DNA of 64,000 bases, taken from contig NZ_JABWRZ020000001.1 in NCBI RefSeq assembly GCF_014269185.2, positions 3,851,386 to 3,915,385 of the forward strand, given 5' to 3'. Both the position numbers and the translations under genes were made by a program. The notes beneath the pieces are model-generated. The model was not told where the DNA came from. It worked only from the letters and a program-made list of their open reading frames with translations, and searched no databases. This DNA is from Pseudomonas oryzicola (GTDB lineage Bacteria > Pseudomonadota > Gammaproteobacteria > Pseudomonadales > Pseudomonadaceae). Shown one piece after another: positions 1 through 10,065 of the stretch; the first letter of the stretch is position 1; each line of letters begins with the position of its first letter.

Positions 1-2
1 CA

Positions 3-128
3 CTGACCACAGTGCAACTACCGTACTACGAGATCGGTCGCAAGGCTGCCCGGCACCTGATCGACGCCTTGGAGAAACCGGGAGCTGAGCCAGTGGATTG
101 CCCGTTGGTGATCAGGGCATCCGTGTAA
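3..128 (+). CDS. LacI-family transcriptional regulator, C-terminal end (partial)
   Basis: The first bases read in one open frame to a TAA at 126-128 and encode 41 residues, including TTVQLPYYEIGRKAARHLID and ending PLVIRASV. This is the pattern of the last strand-helix-strand of the periplasmic-binding-like effector domain of LacI/PurR-type repressors, in which a 'tv..p.yeiG..A...L' helix is followed by a final 'p.LviR.S' strand. The DNA-binding domain and most of the protein lie outside the window, so target and effector are unknown. It converges with the DUF2242 gene 40 bases downstream. The family call rests only on this short tail. Confidence 0.7.
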   Translation: MTTVQLPYYEIGRKAARHLIDALEKPGAEPVDCPLVIRASV

Positions 129-168
129 GAGCCAGCTTGCCGGTGGAGACGCCAGTAAAGGTCCCCCT

Positions 169-990
169 TCAAAGAGAGGGGGGTGCCACCTCAACGGGCC
201 GGGCGTCCTGCTGTACCTCAATCGGCGCCGCCTCCACCGGCGGTGCCACCGGCTGCGAGCCCTGGCTGTCATCCACCGCTGGCGCCGCTACCGCCTCAGT
301 GGCTGGGGCTATGGCTGCAGGCGTTGGCGCAACCTCAGTCACAGGTGCAGCTGCCGGGGCTGGCGCCGGGTTGGCAGCCGCCTGCTCCGGTAGCCCCAGG
401 GCTGCCGCCGGCTTCTCGACATTCGGCGCAGGCGCCTCGGCCTTGCTGGCCTGCTTCGGTTTGGGCTTGGGCAGATAGCTCTCCACCAAAGCGAAATAGC
501 GGTCATAGAACTGCGCCGCCGTCACCGTCTCGCTGGCCACCTTGACCATGGAGTCGTCGCTGGAGCCGATCGGCATCGAAACCGAACCCAGCACCCCCAC
601 GCCCAGGCTGGCCGAGGTGTTGGACTTTTTCAGGGCATAGCGGTCCTGCAGGGCATTGGCGAACATGGTCGAGCGCTTCTCGTCGCTCACATCCGGTGCA
701 CAGGTGACGTTGAAGCTGATCTGCAGGTGATTCTCGCTGTTCTGCTGGAAACTCTTGTTGCCCATCACCTGGTTGGCGCCGCTGCTGGTGATGATGTAGC
801 CCTGGCTGAGCAAGGCGCGCCGGGCGGCCTCGCAAGAGCCGGCATCGCTCACCGGGAAGCTGCGCGAAAAGGTGCCCGAGTCATCGAAATTCTCGTGCTC
901 GTAGACGGCGGCTTTTTTTGAGGAACAACCGGTCACGCCCGCCAGCACCAGGGCCAGCCCGAGCGCACCAAAGACGGAAGATCTGGTCAT
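169..990 (-). CDS. DUF2242 domain lipoprotein
   Basis: A 273-residue protein starting at the ATG at 990. A longer in-frame start exists at 1098, but the signal peptide begins at 990. The N-terminus MTRSSVFGALGLALVLAG is followed by a lipobox (AGVTGC), so it is predicted to be lipid-anchored, with Cys at about residue 20. The middle part (about residues 25-165) resembles the DUF2242 family, with an 'EAARRALLSQGYII' helix and a 'YDRYFALVE' end. The last ~100 residues are Ala/Pro-rich, low-complexity and probably disordered, as in periplasm-spanning linkers. The function of the family is not known. It is convergent with the LacI-type gene and separated from the tRNA-Asp cluster by that cluster's terminator. 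Confidence 0.8.
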   Translation of the reverse strand: MTRSSVFGALGLALVLAGVTGCSSKKAAVYEHENFDDSGTFSRSFPVSDAGSCEAARRALLSQGYIITSSGANQVMGNKSFQQNSENHLQISFNVTCAPDVSDEKRSTMFANALQDRYALKKSNTSASLGVGVLGSVSMPIGSSDDSMVKVASETVTAAQFYDRYFALVESYLPKPKPKQASKAEAPAPNVEKPAAALGLPEQAAANPAPAPAAAPVTEVAPTPAAIAPATEAVAAPAVDDSQGSQPVAPPVEAAPIEVQQDARPVEVAPPSL

Positions 991-1125
991 TGCGTATTCC
1001 GGGTAAGTCAGAAAGGTGCCTATTGTGCAACACACGAGGCTGGCACAGGAACCGTTGATCGGTGAAGAGTCTGTCAGATTCGTGTAAATCTGGGCCAAGG
1101 CCGGCGATGGTCAGGCGTAGAAACG

Positions 1126-1152
1126 AAAAAAGCGACCCTGAGGTCGCTTTTT
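1126..1152 (-). terminator. Rho-independent terminator after tRNA-Asp cluster
   Basis: GCGACC-CTGA-GGTCGC stem flanked by A-runs on the left and T-runs on the right. On the minus strand it reads as a GC stem followed by a U-run, directly downstream of the last tRNA-Asp. Confidence 0.8.
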
Positions 1153-1189
1153 CGTGCTTCGAGGCGTTCAAGGGGCCTCGAGGCGAAGA

Positions 1190-1266
1190 TGGCGCAGCGG
1201 ACGGGACTCGAACCCGCGACCCCCGGCGTGACAGGCCGGTATTCTAACCGACTGAACTACCGCTGC
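1190..1266 (-). tRNA. tRNA-Asp (GTC), copy 1
   Basis: 77-base cloverleaf on the minus strand: acceptor GCAGCGG/CCGCTGC, anticodon loop CTGTCAC (anticodon GTC), T-loop GGTTCGAGTCC, encoded CCA. Identical in sequence to the copies at 1408-1484 and 1585-1661. Confidence 0.97.
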
Positions 1267-1337
1267 GTATCATTCAGGCTTGCGCCCGATTGAAACCTGG
1301 GTCTACCCTTCCGGCTCGATGGCCTCAGGACAGGCAC

Positions 1338-1362
1338 AAAAAAAGCGATGACTGGATCGCTT
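1338..1362 (-). terminator. Possible terminator between tRNA-Asp copies 1 and 2
   Basis: AAGCGAT-N6-ATCGCTT stem followed on the minus strand by a run of seven U. It lies between two tRNA genes read in the same direction, so it would reduce read-through into copy 1, or act as a processing hairpin. Confidence 0.5.
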
Positions 1363-1407
1363 CTCTTGTGTTTGCTTCAAGGTGTTCAAGGGACCTTGAA
1401 ACGAAGA

Positions 1408-1484
1408 TGGCGCAGCGGACGGGACTCGAACCCGCGACCCCCGGCGTGACAGGCCGGTATTCTAACCGACTGAACTACCGCTGC
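1408..1484 (-). tRNA. tRNA-Asp (GTC), copy 2
   Basis: 77 bases, same sequence as copy 1: anticodon GTC in the loop CTGTCAC, CCA encoded. Its flanks resemble those of copy 1 (both followed by 'gtatc.ttcaggcttgcgcccgatt'), which suggests local duplication. Confidence 0.97.
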
Positions 1485-1584
1485 GTATCGTTCAGGCTTG
1501 CGCCCGATTGAAACTGGGATCAGTCCAAGGCAGGTTGCCTTGCGACTTCAGACCGGTGCCAGGCACCCATCTGTTACTGAAAAA

Positions 1585-1661
1585 TGGCGCAGCGGACGGG
1601 ACTCGAACCCGCGACCCCCGGCGTGACAGGCCGGTATTCTAACCGACTGAACTACCGCTGC
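1585..1661 (-). tRNA. tRNA-Asp (GTC), copy 3
   Basis: 77 bases, same sequence as copies 1 and 2, anticodon GTC, CCA encoded. It lies 66 bases downstream of tRNA-Val in the direction of transcription. Confidence 0.97.
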
Positions 1662-1727
1662 GCAGTGCGTTCCTCTCTGGCTATCGGCTTCTTGCGAAAC
1701 CTGAAGCACCAGGAACATCTCAGGAAG

Positions 1728-1803
1728 TGGTGGGTGATGACGGGATCGAACCGCCGACCCTCTGCTTGTAAGGCAGATGCTCTCCCGGCTGAGCTAATCA
1801 CCC
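1728..1803 (-). tRNA. tRNA-Val (TAC)
   Basis: 76-base cloverleaf on the minus strand: acceptor GGGTGAT/ATCACCC, anticodon loop CTTACAA (anticodon TAC), T-loop GGTTCGATCC, encoded CCA. First gene of the Val-Asp-Asp-Asp cluster. Confidence 0.97.
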
Positions 1804-1844
1804 TCGCGATGTTGCTTGTTGCGTTTGCTTCGCTGAGGCCGCGA

Positions 1845-1873
1845 AATTTACGCAGGTGGTGAAGCTAAGTCAA
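1845..1873 (-). promoter_or_regulatory. Sigma-70 promoter of the Val-Asp tRNA cluster
   Basis: On the minus strand TTGACT (1873-1868), a 17-base spacer and TAAATT (1850-1845), followed by a GC-rich discriminator (CGCGGCC) typical of stringently controlled stable-RNA promoters. It lies about 40 bases upstream of mature tRNA-Val. Confidence 0.75.
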
Positions 1874-1911
1874 TAGCCCCGTTGGCTTTTTTTCAAAAAA
1901 GGTCGGTTGGC

Positions 1912-2013
1912 TGCACCGACCTCTTCGCGGGCTCGCCCGCTCCCACAGGATCTCCACCGATCCTGACCTATGCGAAATACCTGTGGGAGCGGGCGTGCCT
2001 GCGAAGAGGCCAG
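1912..2013. repeat. REP pair (inverted)
   Basis: Two oppositely oriented copies of the Pseudomonas REP core, CCGCTCCCACAGG near 1938 and CCTGTGGGAGCGG near 1979, each with its own GC palindrome. The pair fills the gap between the tRNA promoter and the 3' end of the SDR gene. Confidence 0.85.
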
Positions 2014-2032
2014 TACAGGATATGCAGAATGC

Positions 2033-2806
2033 TCAGGTGTAGATCATCTTGCGGGTCATGCCGCCATCGACCACGAACTCCTGGCCGGTAACGAACGCCG
2101 CCTGGCGCGACAACAGCCAGGCCACCATGGCCGCGACGTCTTCAACCGTCCCTACCCTGCCGGTTGGATGCTGGGCATGGTCGGCCTCGGTCAACGGTTC
2201 GGCACGGCGCTGCGAAGGGTCGCGGGCGTCGATCCAGCCCGGGCTCACCGCATTGACACGGATCTCCGGGCCCAGGCTCATGGCCAGGGCATGAGTCAAC
2301 GCCACCAGGCCGCCCTTGCTAGCCGCATAGGCCTCGGTATCGGGCTCGGACTGTCGCGCCCGGGTAGACGTCAGGTTGACGATCGCCCCGTTGTGCGCAC
2401 GCAGGTACGGTGCACAATGCTTGGCCAGCAGCATCGGGCCACTGAGGTTGACCGCCAGCACGCGGTTCCACTGCGCCAGGCTCAGGCTTTCCAGGGTGTG
2501 GTTGTGCGGGTTGGCAATGGCCGCGTTGCACACCAACGCGTCCAGGCGGCCAAACTGCCCCAGCACCTCGGAGACCCCGGCACTGACCTGGGCCTCGTCG
2601 GCAACGTCCATGGTAATGAACCAGGCGTTGTCACCCAGGGCCTTGGCCACCTTGGCGCCACGCTGGCGGTCGAGGTCACTGAGCACCACCTGCCAGCCTT
2701 CGCAGATCAGCCAGGCGGCAATGCCCAGGCCGATGCCGCGCGCGGCACCGGTAACCAGCGCGACCCGGCCATTGTGGCCGGGCGCAGCGCCGCCGATCTC
2801 GATCAC
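2033..2806 (-). CDS. SDR-family oxidoreductase
   Basis: A 257-residue classical short-chain dehydrogenase/reductase. The NAD(P)-binding glycine motif TGAARGIG is at residues 19-26, NAA at 94-96, the catalytic Ser is in NLTST (147), and Tyr160 and Lys164 are in YAASK. The C-terminal [11 protein letters not shown] is typical of the family. The adenosine-side motif VLSDLDR has an acidic residue after the second strand, which favours NAD over NADP (inference). It starts with GTG and overlaps the metZ stop by four bases (GTGA), so translation is probably coupled and it is the last gene of the purF-metZ unit. Substrate unknown. Confidence 0.85.
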   Translation of the reverse strand: MIEIGGAAPGHNGRVALVTGAARGIGLGIAAWLICEGWQVVLSDLDRQRGAKVAKALGDNAWFITMDVADEAQVSAGVSEVLGQFGRLDALVCNAAIANPHNHTLESLSLAQWNRVLAVNLSGPMLLAKHCAPYLRAHNGAIVNLTSTRARQSEPDTEAYAASKGGLVALTHALAMSLGPEIRVNAVSPGWIDARDPSQRRAEPLTEADHAQHPTGRVGTVEDVAAMVAWLLSRQAAFVTGQEFVVDGGMTRKMIYT

Positions 2807-4014
2807 AGGGCCGCCAGCCCGCGCGCCAGGTCGGCCTGCAGGTCAGCCACGTCTTCCAGGCCCACGGCAACGCGGATCAGGCTGTCGCGGATACCTGCGG
2901 CTTCACGCTCCTGCGGTGTCAGGCGACCGTGGGAGGTGGTGGCCGGGTGGGCGATGGTGGTCTTGCTGTCACCGAGGTTGGTGGTGATGGAGATCACCCG
3001 GGTAGCGTCGATGAAGCGCCAGGCGCCCGCTTTGCCGCCCTTGACCTCGAAACTCACCACCGCACCGAAGCCACTCATCTGGCGCTTGGCCAGCTCGTGC
3101 TGCGGGTGGCTCGGCAGGCCGGCGTAATGCACCTTCTCCACGCCCTCCTGCTGCTCCAGCCATTCGGCCAGTGCCTGGGCGCTTTCGCAGTGCGCACGCA
3201 TGCGCAGGCGCAGGGTTTCCAGGCCCTTGGTGAAGATCCAGGCGTTGAACGGGCTGAGGGTCGGGCCTGCGGTACGCAGGAAACCGACCACTTCCTTCAT
3301 CTGCTCGGCACGCCCGGCAACCACGCCGCCCATGCAGCGGCCCTGGCCGTCGATGAACTTGGTGGCCGAGTGGAACACGATGTCGGCACCCAGCTTCAGC
3401 GGTTGCTGCAGCGCCGGGGTGCTGAAGCAGTTGTCCACCACCAGCATGGCTCCGCGGGCATGGGCGATTTCGCTGAGGGCAGTGATATCGACCAGCTCGG
3501 CCAGCGGATTGGACGGCGACTCGACGATCAGCAGCCTGGTGTTGGCCTTGATGGCCTTTTCCCAGCCAGCCAGGTCGACCAGCGGCACGTAGTCCACCTG
3601 CACGCCAAAGCGCTTGAAGTACTTCTCGAACAGGCTGATGGTCGAACCGAACACGCTTTGCGACACCAGCACATGGTCACCGGCGCTGCACAGCGACATC
3701 ACCACGGCGAGGATCGCAGCCATGCCGGTGGACGTGCCCACGGCCTGTTCGGCGCCTTCCATGGCCGCCAGGCGCTCCTCGAAGGCGCGCACCGACGGGT
3801 TGGTGTAACGCGAATAGACGTTGCCCGGCGTTTCGCCGGCAAAGCGCGCGGCGGCGTCGGCAGCCGTGCGGAACACATAGCTGGAGGTCAGGAACAGCGC
3901 TTCGCTGTGCTCGGCCTCCGGTGTACGGTGCTGACCGGCGCGCACCGCAAGGGTGTCGAAACCGACACCCTCGAGGTCACTGTCCAGCCGCCCGGCATCC
4001 CATTGATCCGTCAT
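2803..4014 (-). CDS. metZ: O-succinylhomoserine sulfhydrylase
   Basis: 403 residues of the Cys/Met-metabolism PLP family. The PLP lysine is Lys219 in SATKF; the YSRYTNPS segment (68-75) and SPSNPLAEL (166-174) are the usual cofactor and substrate-binding motifs. MetZ condenses O-succinylhomoserine with sulfide to homocysteine in pseudomonads, giving direct sulfhydrylation for methionine synthesis. It follows purF by 15 bases, the standard Pseudomonas order, and that position supports MetZ over the related MetB or MetC. Cytoplasmic. Confidence 0.93.
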   Translation of the reverse strand: MTDQWDAGRLDSDLEGVGFDTLAVRAGQHRTPEAEHSEALFLTSSYVFRTAADAAARFAGETPGNVYSRYTNPSVRAFEERLAAMEGAEQAVGTSTGMAAILAVVMSLCSAGDHVLVSQSVFGSTISLFEKYFKRFGVQVDYVPLVDLAGWEKAIKANTRLLIVESPSNPLAELVDITALSEIAHARGAMLVVDNCFSTPALQQPLKLGADIVFHSATKFIDGQGRCMGGVVAGRAEQMKEVVGFLRTAGPTLSPFNAWIFTKGLETLRLRMRAHCESAQALAEWLEQQEGVEKVHYAGLPSHPQHELAKRQMSGFGAVVSFEVKGGKAGAWRFIDATRVISITTNLGDSKTTIAHPATTSHGRLTPQEREAAGIRDSLIRVAVGLEDVADLQADLARGLAAL

Positions 4015-4029
4015 GCCGTCGCTCCCGAA

Positions 4030-5535
4030 TCAGTTGTTGTACAGGTCGATGATCGCGCTGACTGCCTGGTTCTTGACCTTGGCCAGGTCATTGCGGGCTT
4101 GCTCGATGCGGTCGAGGTAGGCCTCGTCGATGTCGCCGGTGACATATTCGCCGTTGAACACCGCGCAATCGAAGTGCTCGATCTTGATCTTGCCGCCACC
4201 GACCGATTCGATCAGGTCCGGCAGGTCCTGGTAGACCAGCCAGTCGGCGCCGATCAACTCGGCCACCTGTTCGGTGGTGCGGTTGTGGGCGATCAGTTCG
4301 TGAGCGCTCGGCATATCGATGCCGTAGACGTTGGGGTAGCGCACCGCAGGGGCTGCGGAGCAGAAGTAGACGTTTTTGGCGCCGGCTTCGCGAGCCATCT
4401 GGATGATCTGCTTGCAGGTGGTGCCGCGCACGATCGAGTCGTCCACCAGCATCACGTTCTTGCCGCGGAACTCCAGCTCGATGGCGTTGAGCTTCTGGCG
4501 TACCGATTTCTTGCGCGCGGCCTGGCCGGGCATGATGAAGGTACGGCCAATGTAGCGGTTCTTGACGAAGCCTTCGCGGAATTTCACGCCCAGGTGGTTG
4601 GCCAGCTCCAGGGCTGCGGTGCGGCTGGTGTCCGGGATCGGGATGACCACGTCGATGTCATGGTCCGGGCGCTCGCGCTGGATCTTCTCGGCCAGCTTCT
4701 CACCCATGCGCAGGCGCGCCTTGTACACCGACACGCCGTCCATGATCGAGTCCGGACGGGCCAGGTAGACGTGCTCGAAGATGCACGGCTGCAGCTTCGG
4801 CGCGTCGGCACACTGTTTGGTGTACAGCTGGCCTTCTTCGGTGATGTACACCGCTTCGCCGGGCGCCAGATCGCGGATCAGGGTGAAGCCGAGCACGTCC
4901 AGGGCCACGCTTTCCGAAGCGATCATGTACTCCACGCCCTCGTCGGTATGACGCTGGCCGAACACCACCGGGCGGATGCCGTTGGGGTCGCGGAAACCGA
5001 CGATGCCATAGCCGGTGATCATCGCCACCACGGCGTAACCGCCGACGCAGCGGCTGTGCACGTGGGACACAGCGGCAAACACGTCTTCTTCGGTCGGCTG
5101 CAGCTTGCCGCGCACGGCCAGTTCATGGGCGAACACGTTCAACAGCACTTCCGAGTCGGAGTTGGTGTTGACGTGGCGCAGGTCGGACTCGTAGATCTCC
5201 TTGGCCAACTGCTCGACGTTGGTCAGGTTGCCGTTGTGTGCCAGGGTGATGCCGTACGGCGAGTTGACGTAGAACGGCTGTGCCTCGGCCGAGGTCGAGC
5301 TGCCCGCCGTCGGATAGCGCACGTGGCCGATGCCGATGTTGCCGACCAGGCGCTGCATGTGGCGTTGCTGGAACACATCGCGCACCAGGCCATTATCCTT
5401 GCGCAGGAACAACCGGCCGTCATGGCTGGTCACGATACCGGCAGCGTCCTGGCCGCGGTGCTGGAGGACCGTAAGCGCGTCATACAGCGCCTGATTGACG
5501 TTCGACTTACCGACGATACCGACGATGCCACACAT
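4030..5535 (-). CDS. purF: Amidophosphoribosyltransferase
   Basis: 501 residues. The start at 5535 places Cys directly after Met (MCGIVGIVG), which is required because that Cys becomes the N-terminal nucleophile of the glutaminase domain; an upstream TTG in frame would break this. The glutaminase motifs HRGQDAAG and [11 protein letters not shown] follow, and the phosphoribosyltransferase domain has the PRPP loop [13 protein letters not shown] near residue 360. It transfers glutamine-derived ammonia to PRPP, the first step of purine synthesis. It follows cvpA by 42 bases, as in the enterobacterial cvpA-purF operon. Confidence 0.97.
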   Translation of the reverse strand: MCGIVGIVGKSNVNQALYDALTVLQHRGQDAAGIVTSHDGRLFLRKDNGLVRDVFQQRHMQRLVGNIGIGHVRYPTAGSSTSAEAQPFYVNSPYGITLAHNGNLTNVEQLAKEIYESDLRHVNTNSDSEVLLNVFAHELAVRGKLQPTEEDVFAAVSHVHSRCVGGYAVVAMITGYGIVGFRDPNGIRPVVFGQRHTDEGVEYMIASESVALDVLGFTLIRDLAPGEAVYITEEGQLYTKQCADAPKLQPCIFEHVYLARPDSIMDGVSVYKARLRMGEKLAEKIQRERPDHDIDVVIPIPDTSRTAALELANHLGVKFREGFVKNRYIGRTFIMPGQAARKKSVRQKLNAIELEFRGKNVMLVDDSIVRGTTCKQIIQMAREAGAKNVYFCSAAPAVRYPNVYGIDMPSAHELIAHNRTTEQVAELIGADWLVYQDLPDLIESVGGGKIKIEHFDCAVFNGEYVTGDIDEAYLDRIEQARNDLAKVKNQAVSAIIDLYNN

Positions 5536-5577
5536 GCGACGCAACCCCTACTTTGACGAAACTTGAGTGAATAGCGC

Positions 5578-6135
5578 TCAGGGCTTAGCCGGCCCGAGCA
5601 ACTGTTCCTTGAACGGAAGATCAGCCGGAGTGCCGATCAGCCCACTGGGTGTCCACTGGCCGGTAAAACCCAGGATCAGGTTTTTCGACCAGTCGGCAAC
5701 CAAGAGAAATTGTGGTATCAGGCGTGATTCCTGCCACCAGGTGTCCTGTTGAACCGGCCCCAGGCTGATCAGCCCGATGGCCACCACCACCAGCAAGGCC
5801 CCGCGCGCGGCGCCGAAGGCCATGCCCAGGAAACGATCGGTGCCGGACAACCCGGTCACGCGGATCAGCTCGCCGATGAGGAAGTTGATCATGGCCCCCA
5901 CCAGCAAGGTGGCGACGAAAAGAATGGCGCAGCCGGCGATGACACGCATCGACGGCGTCTGGATGTAGCTTTCAAGATATACCGAGAGCGAACCGCCGAA
6001 TATCCAGGCAACCGCACCGGCAATGATCCAGATGAGCAAGGACATGGCTTCCTTGACGAAGCCGCGCTTGAGACTGATCAGTGTGGAGACGGCGATGATC
6101 GCGATGATCGCCCAATCAACCAGGGTAAATGCCAC
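5578..6135 (-). CDS. cvpA: CvpA family inner-membrane protein
   Basis: 185 residues with GTG start (MAFTLVDWAIIAIIAVSTL). About four hydrophobic segments can be seen (residues ~5-22, 30-48, 62-85, 100-125), with the family's 'S...RGFVKEAMSLLIW' motif after the first helix and 'GAARGALLVV' later. CvpA is linked to colicin V export and envelope stress tolerance in enterobacteria; its biochemical role is not settled. Its place between the SPOR gene and purF is conserved across gammaproteobacteria. Confidence 0.92.
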   Translation of the reverse strand: MAFTLVDWAIIAIIAVSTLISLKRGFVKEAMSLLIWIIAGAVAWIFGGSLSVYLESYIQTPSMRVIAGCAILFVATLLVGAMINFLIGELIRVTGLSGTDRFLGMAFGAARGALLVVVAIGLISLGPVQQDTWWQESRLIPQFLLVADWSKNLILGFTGQWTPSGLIGTPADLPFKEQLLGPAKP

Positions 6136-6221
6136 GGTGCTGCCTGCAGACGTTTGAGGCGGCGCATTTTACCAGAGCGGCGAGGGGTTGGGTAAGCGGA
6201 ATGTCAGGTCGATTGGTGTTG

Positions 6222-6304
6222 GCTTCATCGCCGGCAAGCCAGCTCCCACAAGGATCGCGCGCAAAAGCGAAACGCACGACTTCTGTGGGAGCGAGCCAGC
6301 CAGG
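6222..6304. repeat. REP pair (inverted)
   Basis: CAGCTCCCACAAGG near 6239 and CTTCTGTGGGAGCGAG near 6281 are inverted REP-type copies between cvpA and the SPOR gene. The second copy runs up to the SPOR stop codon, so it forms the mRNA 3' end of that gene. Confidence 0.75.
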
Positions 6305-6305
6305 A

Positions 6306-6983
6306 TCAACTGCGCTCGGGCTGGAAACGCACCACAAAGCCCTTGAGGCTGTTCTGGCGATTGATGGTATCGCGCATGCGCTCGGCCTCGGCGCGCTCGA
6401 TCAACGGCCCCACGTACACCCGGTTCATGCCTCCCGCCGAGCGGACATAGGCGTTGTAACCCTGGCTACGCAAGGTTTGCTGCAATTTCTCGGCACCGGC
6501 GCGGTTGGACAGGCTGGCCAGCTGGATGGACCAACTGACCGGCAGGCCATTGACGTCGATCTTCGATGGCGCTTCCGGTTTGGCCACGGCTGCGGCCGGG
6601 GCCGAAGCAACTGCCGGCTTGGGCTCCGGCCTGGGCTCGACCTTTGGCGCAGGAGCCTGCGCCTTGGGCGGCTGAGCCTGCACCTGTGCCTGCGGCGACG
6701 GCGTGATCGGCTGACTGGGCGGGCTCGCCGGCGTGGTGGACTCATCGACCACCACCGGTGGCTGTTGCGGCTCTTGCGCAATGGCCTGTGGCTCCGGCAC
6801 GGCAACCGGCTCCACCTTCACTTCCGGCAGGCTTGGCATGGCCGGTGCCTGCGGGGCCTCGACGTGCACCTGGCGCATCTCGTCCTCGCGGGTGAACAGC
6901 ATCGGCAGGAAAATCACCGCCAGCGCCACCAGCACCAACGCACCCACCATGCGCTGTTTCATCCCTTTATCCAGCACTGCCAT
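6306..6983 (-). CDS. dedD: SPOR-domain cell-division protein (DedD-like)
   Basis: 225 residues: a short cytoplasmic N-terminus, one transmembrane helix (about residues 13-31, VGALVLVALAVIFLPMLF), a Pro/Ala/Gln-rich periplasmic linker (about 40-140) and a C-terminal SPOR domain (about 145-222, 'SWSIQLASLSNRAGAEKLQQ' to 'VRFQPERS'). SPOR domains bind denuded septal peptidoglycan, so it should localise to the division site. The ATG at 6983 has a close GGAG and overlaps the end of folC by 17 bases. The folC-dedD-cvpA-purF order matches E. coli. Confidence 0.88.
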   Translation of the reverse strand: MAVLDKGMKQRMVGALVLVALAVIFLPMLFTREDEMRQVHVEAPQAPAMPSLPEVKVEPVAVPEPQAIAQEPQQPPVVVDESTTPASPPSQPITPSPQAQVQAQPPKAQAPAPKVEPRPEPKPAVASAPAAAVAKPEAPSKIDVNGLPVSWSIQLASLSNRAGAEKLQQTLRSQGYNAYVRSAGGMNRVYVGPLIERAEAERMRDTINRQNSLKGFVVRFQPERS

Positions 6984-8273
6984 CTACTCCACCCTCCTGG
7001 GCGTGCCGCTCCAGCCATTCCAGCGCCTGGGCAACACAGAAAAACGAACCGAACAGCAGGATCTGGTCATCTGCCGTCGCCTGCGCGCATTGCCCTTCAA
7101 GGGCGGCGTCGACGCTGGCATAAGACTTCACCGCGGCGCCGAGGTTCGTCAAGGCCGCGACCAGCTCGGCAGCCGGCCGGCTGCGCGGGGTGTCCAGCGG
7201 TGCCACCGCCCAGTCGTCGACCAGGCCCTGCAGCGGCGCGATAACACCGTGCAGGTCCTTGTCGGCGAGCAGCCCGAACACCGCCAGGCGGCGCCCCTTC
7301 AGCGGCCGGGTGGCCAGGCGTCGCGCCAGGTATTCTGCAGCGTGCGGGTTGTGCCCCACATCCAGCAACAGCTCCACCGGCCTGCCCTGCCAGCTCAGCA
7401 GCCGACGATCGAGGCGCCCGGTGATACGGGTATCCAGCAGCGCCTGGCGAATCTGCCCGGCGTCCCACGGCAGCCCCATCAGCAGGTAGGCTTGCAGGGC
7501 GAGCGCGGCGTTCTCCATCGGCAGGTCGAGCAACGGCAGGTTGGGCAACGCCACCGGTTGACCCGCGGCGGTAACACCGCGCCAGCTCCAGTGGCCATCG
7601 GCACTGGCCAGGTCGAAATCCCGCCCGCGCAGGAACAATGGCGCAGCCAGCTCGGCGGCCTTGTCCAGCAGCGGCTGGGGCGGCTCCAGGTCACCGCACA
7701 GGGCAGGCTTGCCCTGACGGAAGATCCCGGCCTTCTCGAAAGCCACCTGCTCGCGGGTATCGCCCAGGTAGTCGACATGGTCGACGCCGATGCTGGTCAC
7801 CAGGGCCAGGTCGGCATCCACCACGTTCACGGTATCCAGACGGCCACCCAGGCCTACTTCCAGCACCACCGCGTCCAGTTGCGACTGGCAGAACAACCAG
7901 AACGCGGCCAGGGTGCCCATTTCGAAATAGGTCAGCGATATGTCGCCCCGCGCCGCCTCGACGGCGGCGAAGGCATCGCACAGGCGCTCGTCGCTGGCTT
8001 CCTGGCCATCGATCAGCACTCGCTCGTTGTAACGCAACAGATGCGGCGAGCTGTACACGCCGACCTTCAACCCCTGGGCACGCAGCAGCGAAGCCACGAA
8101 GGCGCAGGTCGAGCCCTTGCCGTTGGTACCGGTCACCGTTACCACGCGTGGCGCCAGCTTGCCCAGCGCCAGCCGGGCAAGCACCTTCTGCGACCGCTCC
8201 AGGCCCATGTCGATGGCCGTGGGGTGCAACTGCTCGAGGTAGGCGAGCCATTCGCCCAGGGATCGTTGTTTCA

Positions 8274-8274
<1 letters not shown>
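6967..8274 (-). CDS. folC: Bifunctional folylpolyglutamate/dihydrofolate synthase
   Basis: About 435 residues of the Mur-ligase superfamily. The P-loop TVTGTNGKGST is near residues 46-56, followed by the folylpolyglutamate-synthase strand SSPHLLRYNERV and the 'GLGGRLDTVNVVDADLALVTSIGVDH' region. The C-terminal domain contains LLDVGHNPHA. It adds glutamate to dihydropteroate and then to folates. The ATG at 8274 overlaps the accD stop by one base (TGATG), which suggests translational coupling; a GTG lies one codon upstream. Confidence 0.96.
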
Positions 8275-9167
<893 letters not shown>

Positions 9168-9383
9168 GCTTTCTTTCTCCAGTATCGGCAGGCAGCGGCC
9201 GCTATCGCCGGCCCTGCCCTTGAGCTCACAATCTTTTATGAAACGATGATGGACCGACCGCCGGGGCTTCCGGCGCGCCACTCCACCGCTAATGTGTCGT
9301 TCTGCCGCCTCAGGCGCAGGCGGCTGCCCACAGGGCTGCGAAAGCTATGGACGATGGCGCGCAGCCAGCCGTCACATCTGCCA

Positions 9384-10004
9384 TCACGCCTGTTTCACCG
9401 CCCGCACGAAGGCTTCGATCTTCGCTGCATCCTTGATGCCCTTGGCCTGCTCCACGCCGCCACTGACATCCACCGCGTATGGCCGCACCTGGGCGATGGC
9501 CTGGCCGACGTTGTCGGCCGTCAGCCCGCCGGCCAGGATGACCGGCTTGCTCAGGTGCGGTGGCACCAGCGACCAGTCGAATGCCTCACCGGTACCGCCG
9601 GGTACGCCAGGCACGTAAGTATCCAGCAGAATGCCGCGGGCACCGGCGTACAACCGGCAGGCCGCCTCCAGGTCATCGCCCGGGCGCACGCGCAGGGCCT
9701 TTATCCAGGGGCGCTGATAGCCTGCGCAATCCTGCGGGGTTTCATCGCCGTGGAACTGTAGCAGGTCCAGCGGCACCGCTTCGAGAATCTCGTTCAGCTC
9801 GCAACGTGTGGCGTTGACGAACAACCCCACCGTGGTCACGAACGGCGGCAGTGCGGCGATGATCGCCCGCGCCTGACGCACGTCCACCGCGCGCGGGCTC
9901 CTGGCGTAGAACACCAGGCCGATGGCGTCAGCCCCTGCTTCGGCAGCGGCCAGTGCATCTTCGATGCGGGTAATACCGCAGATCTTGCTGCGAACGTTGC
10001 TCAT
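9384..10004 (-). CDS. trpF: Phosphoribosylanthranilate isomerase
   Basis: 206 residues, a single TIM barrel. The N-terminal KICGITR carries the catalytic Cys, and DVSGGVE near the C-terminus carries the general acid Asp and phosphate-binding glycines. It catalyses the Amadori rearrangement in tryptophan synthesis. It stands apart from other trp genes, as usual in pseudomonads, between truA and accD. The 216 bases between accD and trpF contain no gene that I can support. Confidence 0.96.
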   Translation of the reverse strand: MSNVRSKICGITRIEDALAAAEAGADAIGLVFYARSPRAVDVRQARAIIAALPPFVTTVGLFVNATRCELNEILEAVPLDLLQFHGDETPQDCAGYQRPWIKALRVRPGDDLEAACRLYAGARGILLDTYVPGVPGGTGEAFDWSLVPPHLSKPVILAGGLTADNVGQAIAQVRPYAVDVSGGVEQAKGIKDAAKIEAFVRAVKQA

Positions 10005-10065
10005 GGACAGCGAACCCTGCTGCTGAAGGTGAAAGGCCGGATGTTAGCAAATGGCTTTTCGCCCG

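Noticed and set aside
162..183. Terminator at the DUF2242 3' end (CCCCCT...AGGGGG)
   Set aside because: The stem includes the stop codon region and there is no T-run on either strand.
1190..1803. Integration site or genomic island at the tRNA-Asp/Val cluster
   Set aside because: No integrase, no tRNA 3'-end duplication beyond whole tRNA genes, and core genes on both sides.
2929..5556. An 875-residue plus-strand open frame opposite metZ and purF
   Set aside because: His/Val/Gln-rich composition of an antisense frame; metZ and purF on the other strand have all catalytic motifs.
9168..9383. Possible small gene between accD and trpF
   Set aside because: The frames here are shadows continuing from accD or trpF; no start with a ribosome site and no recognisable motif.
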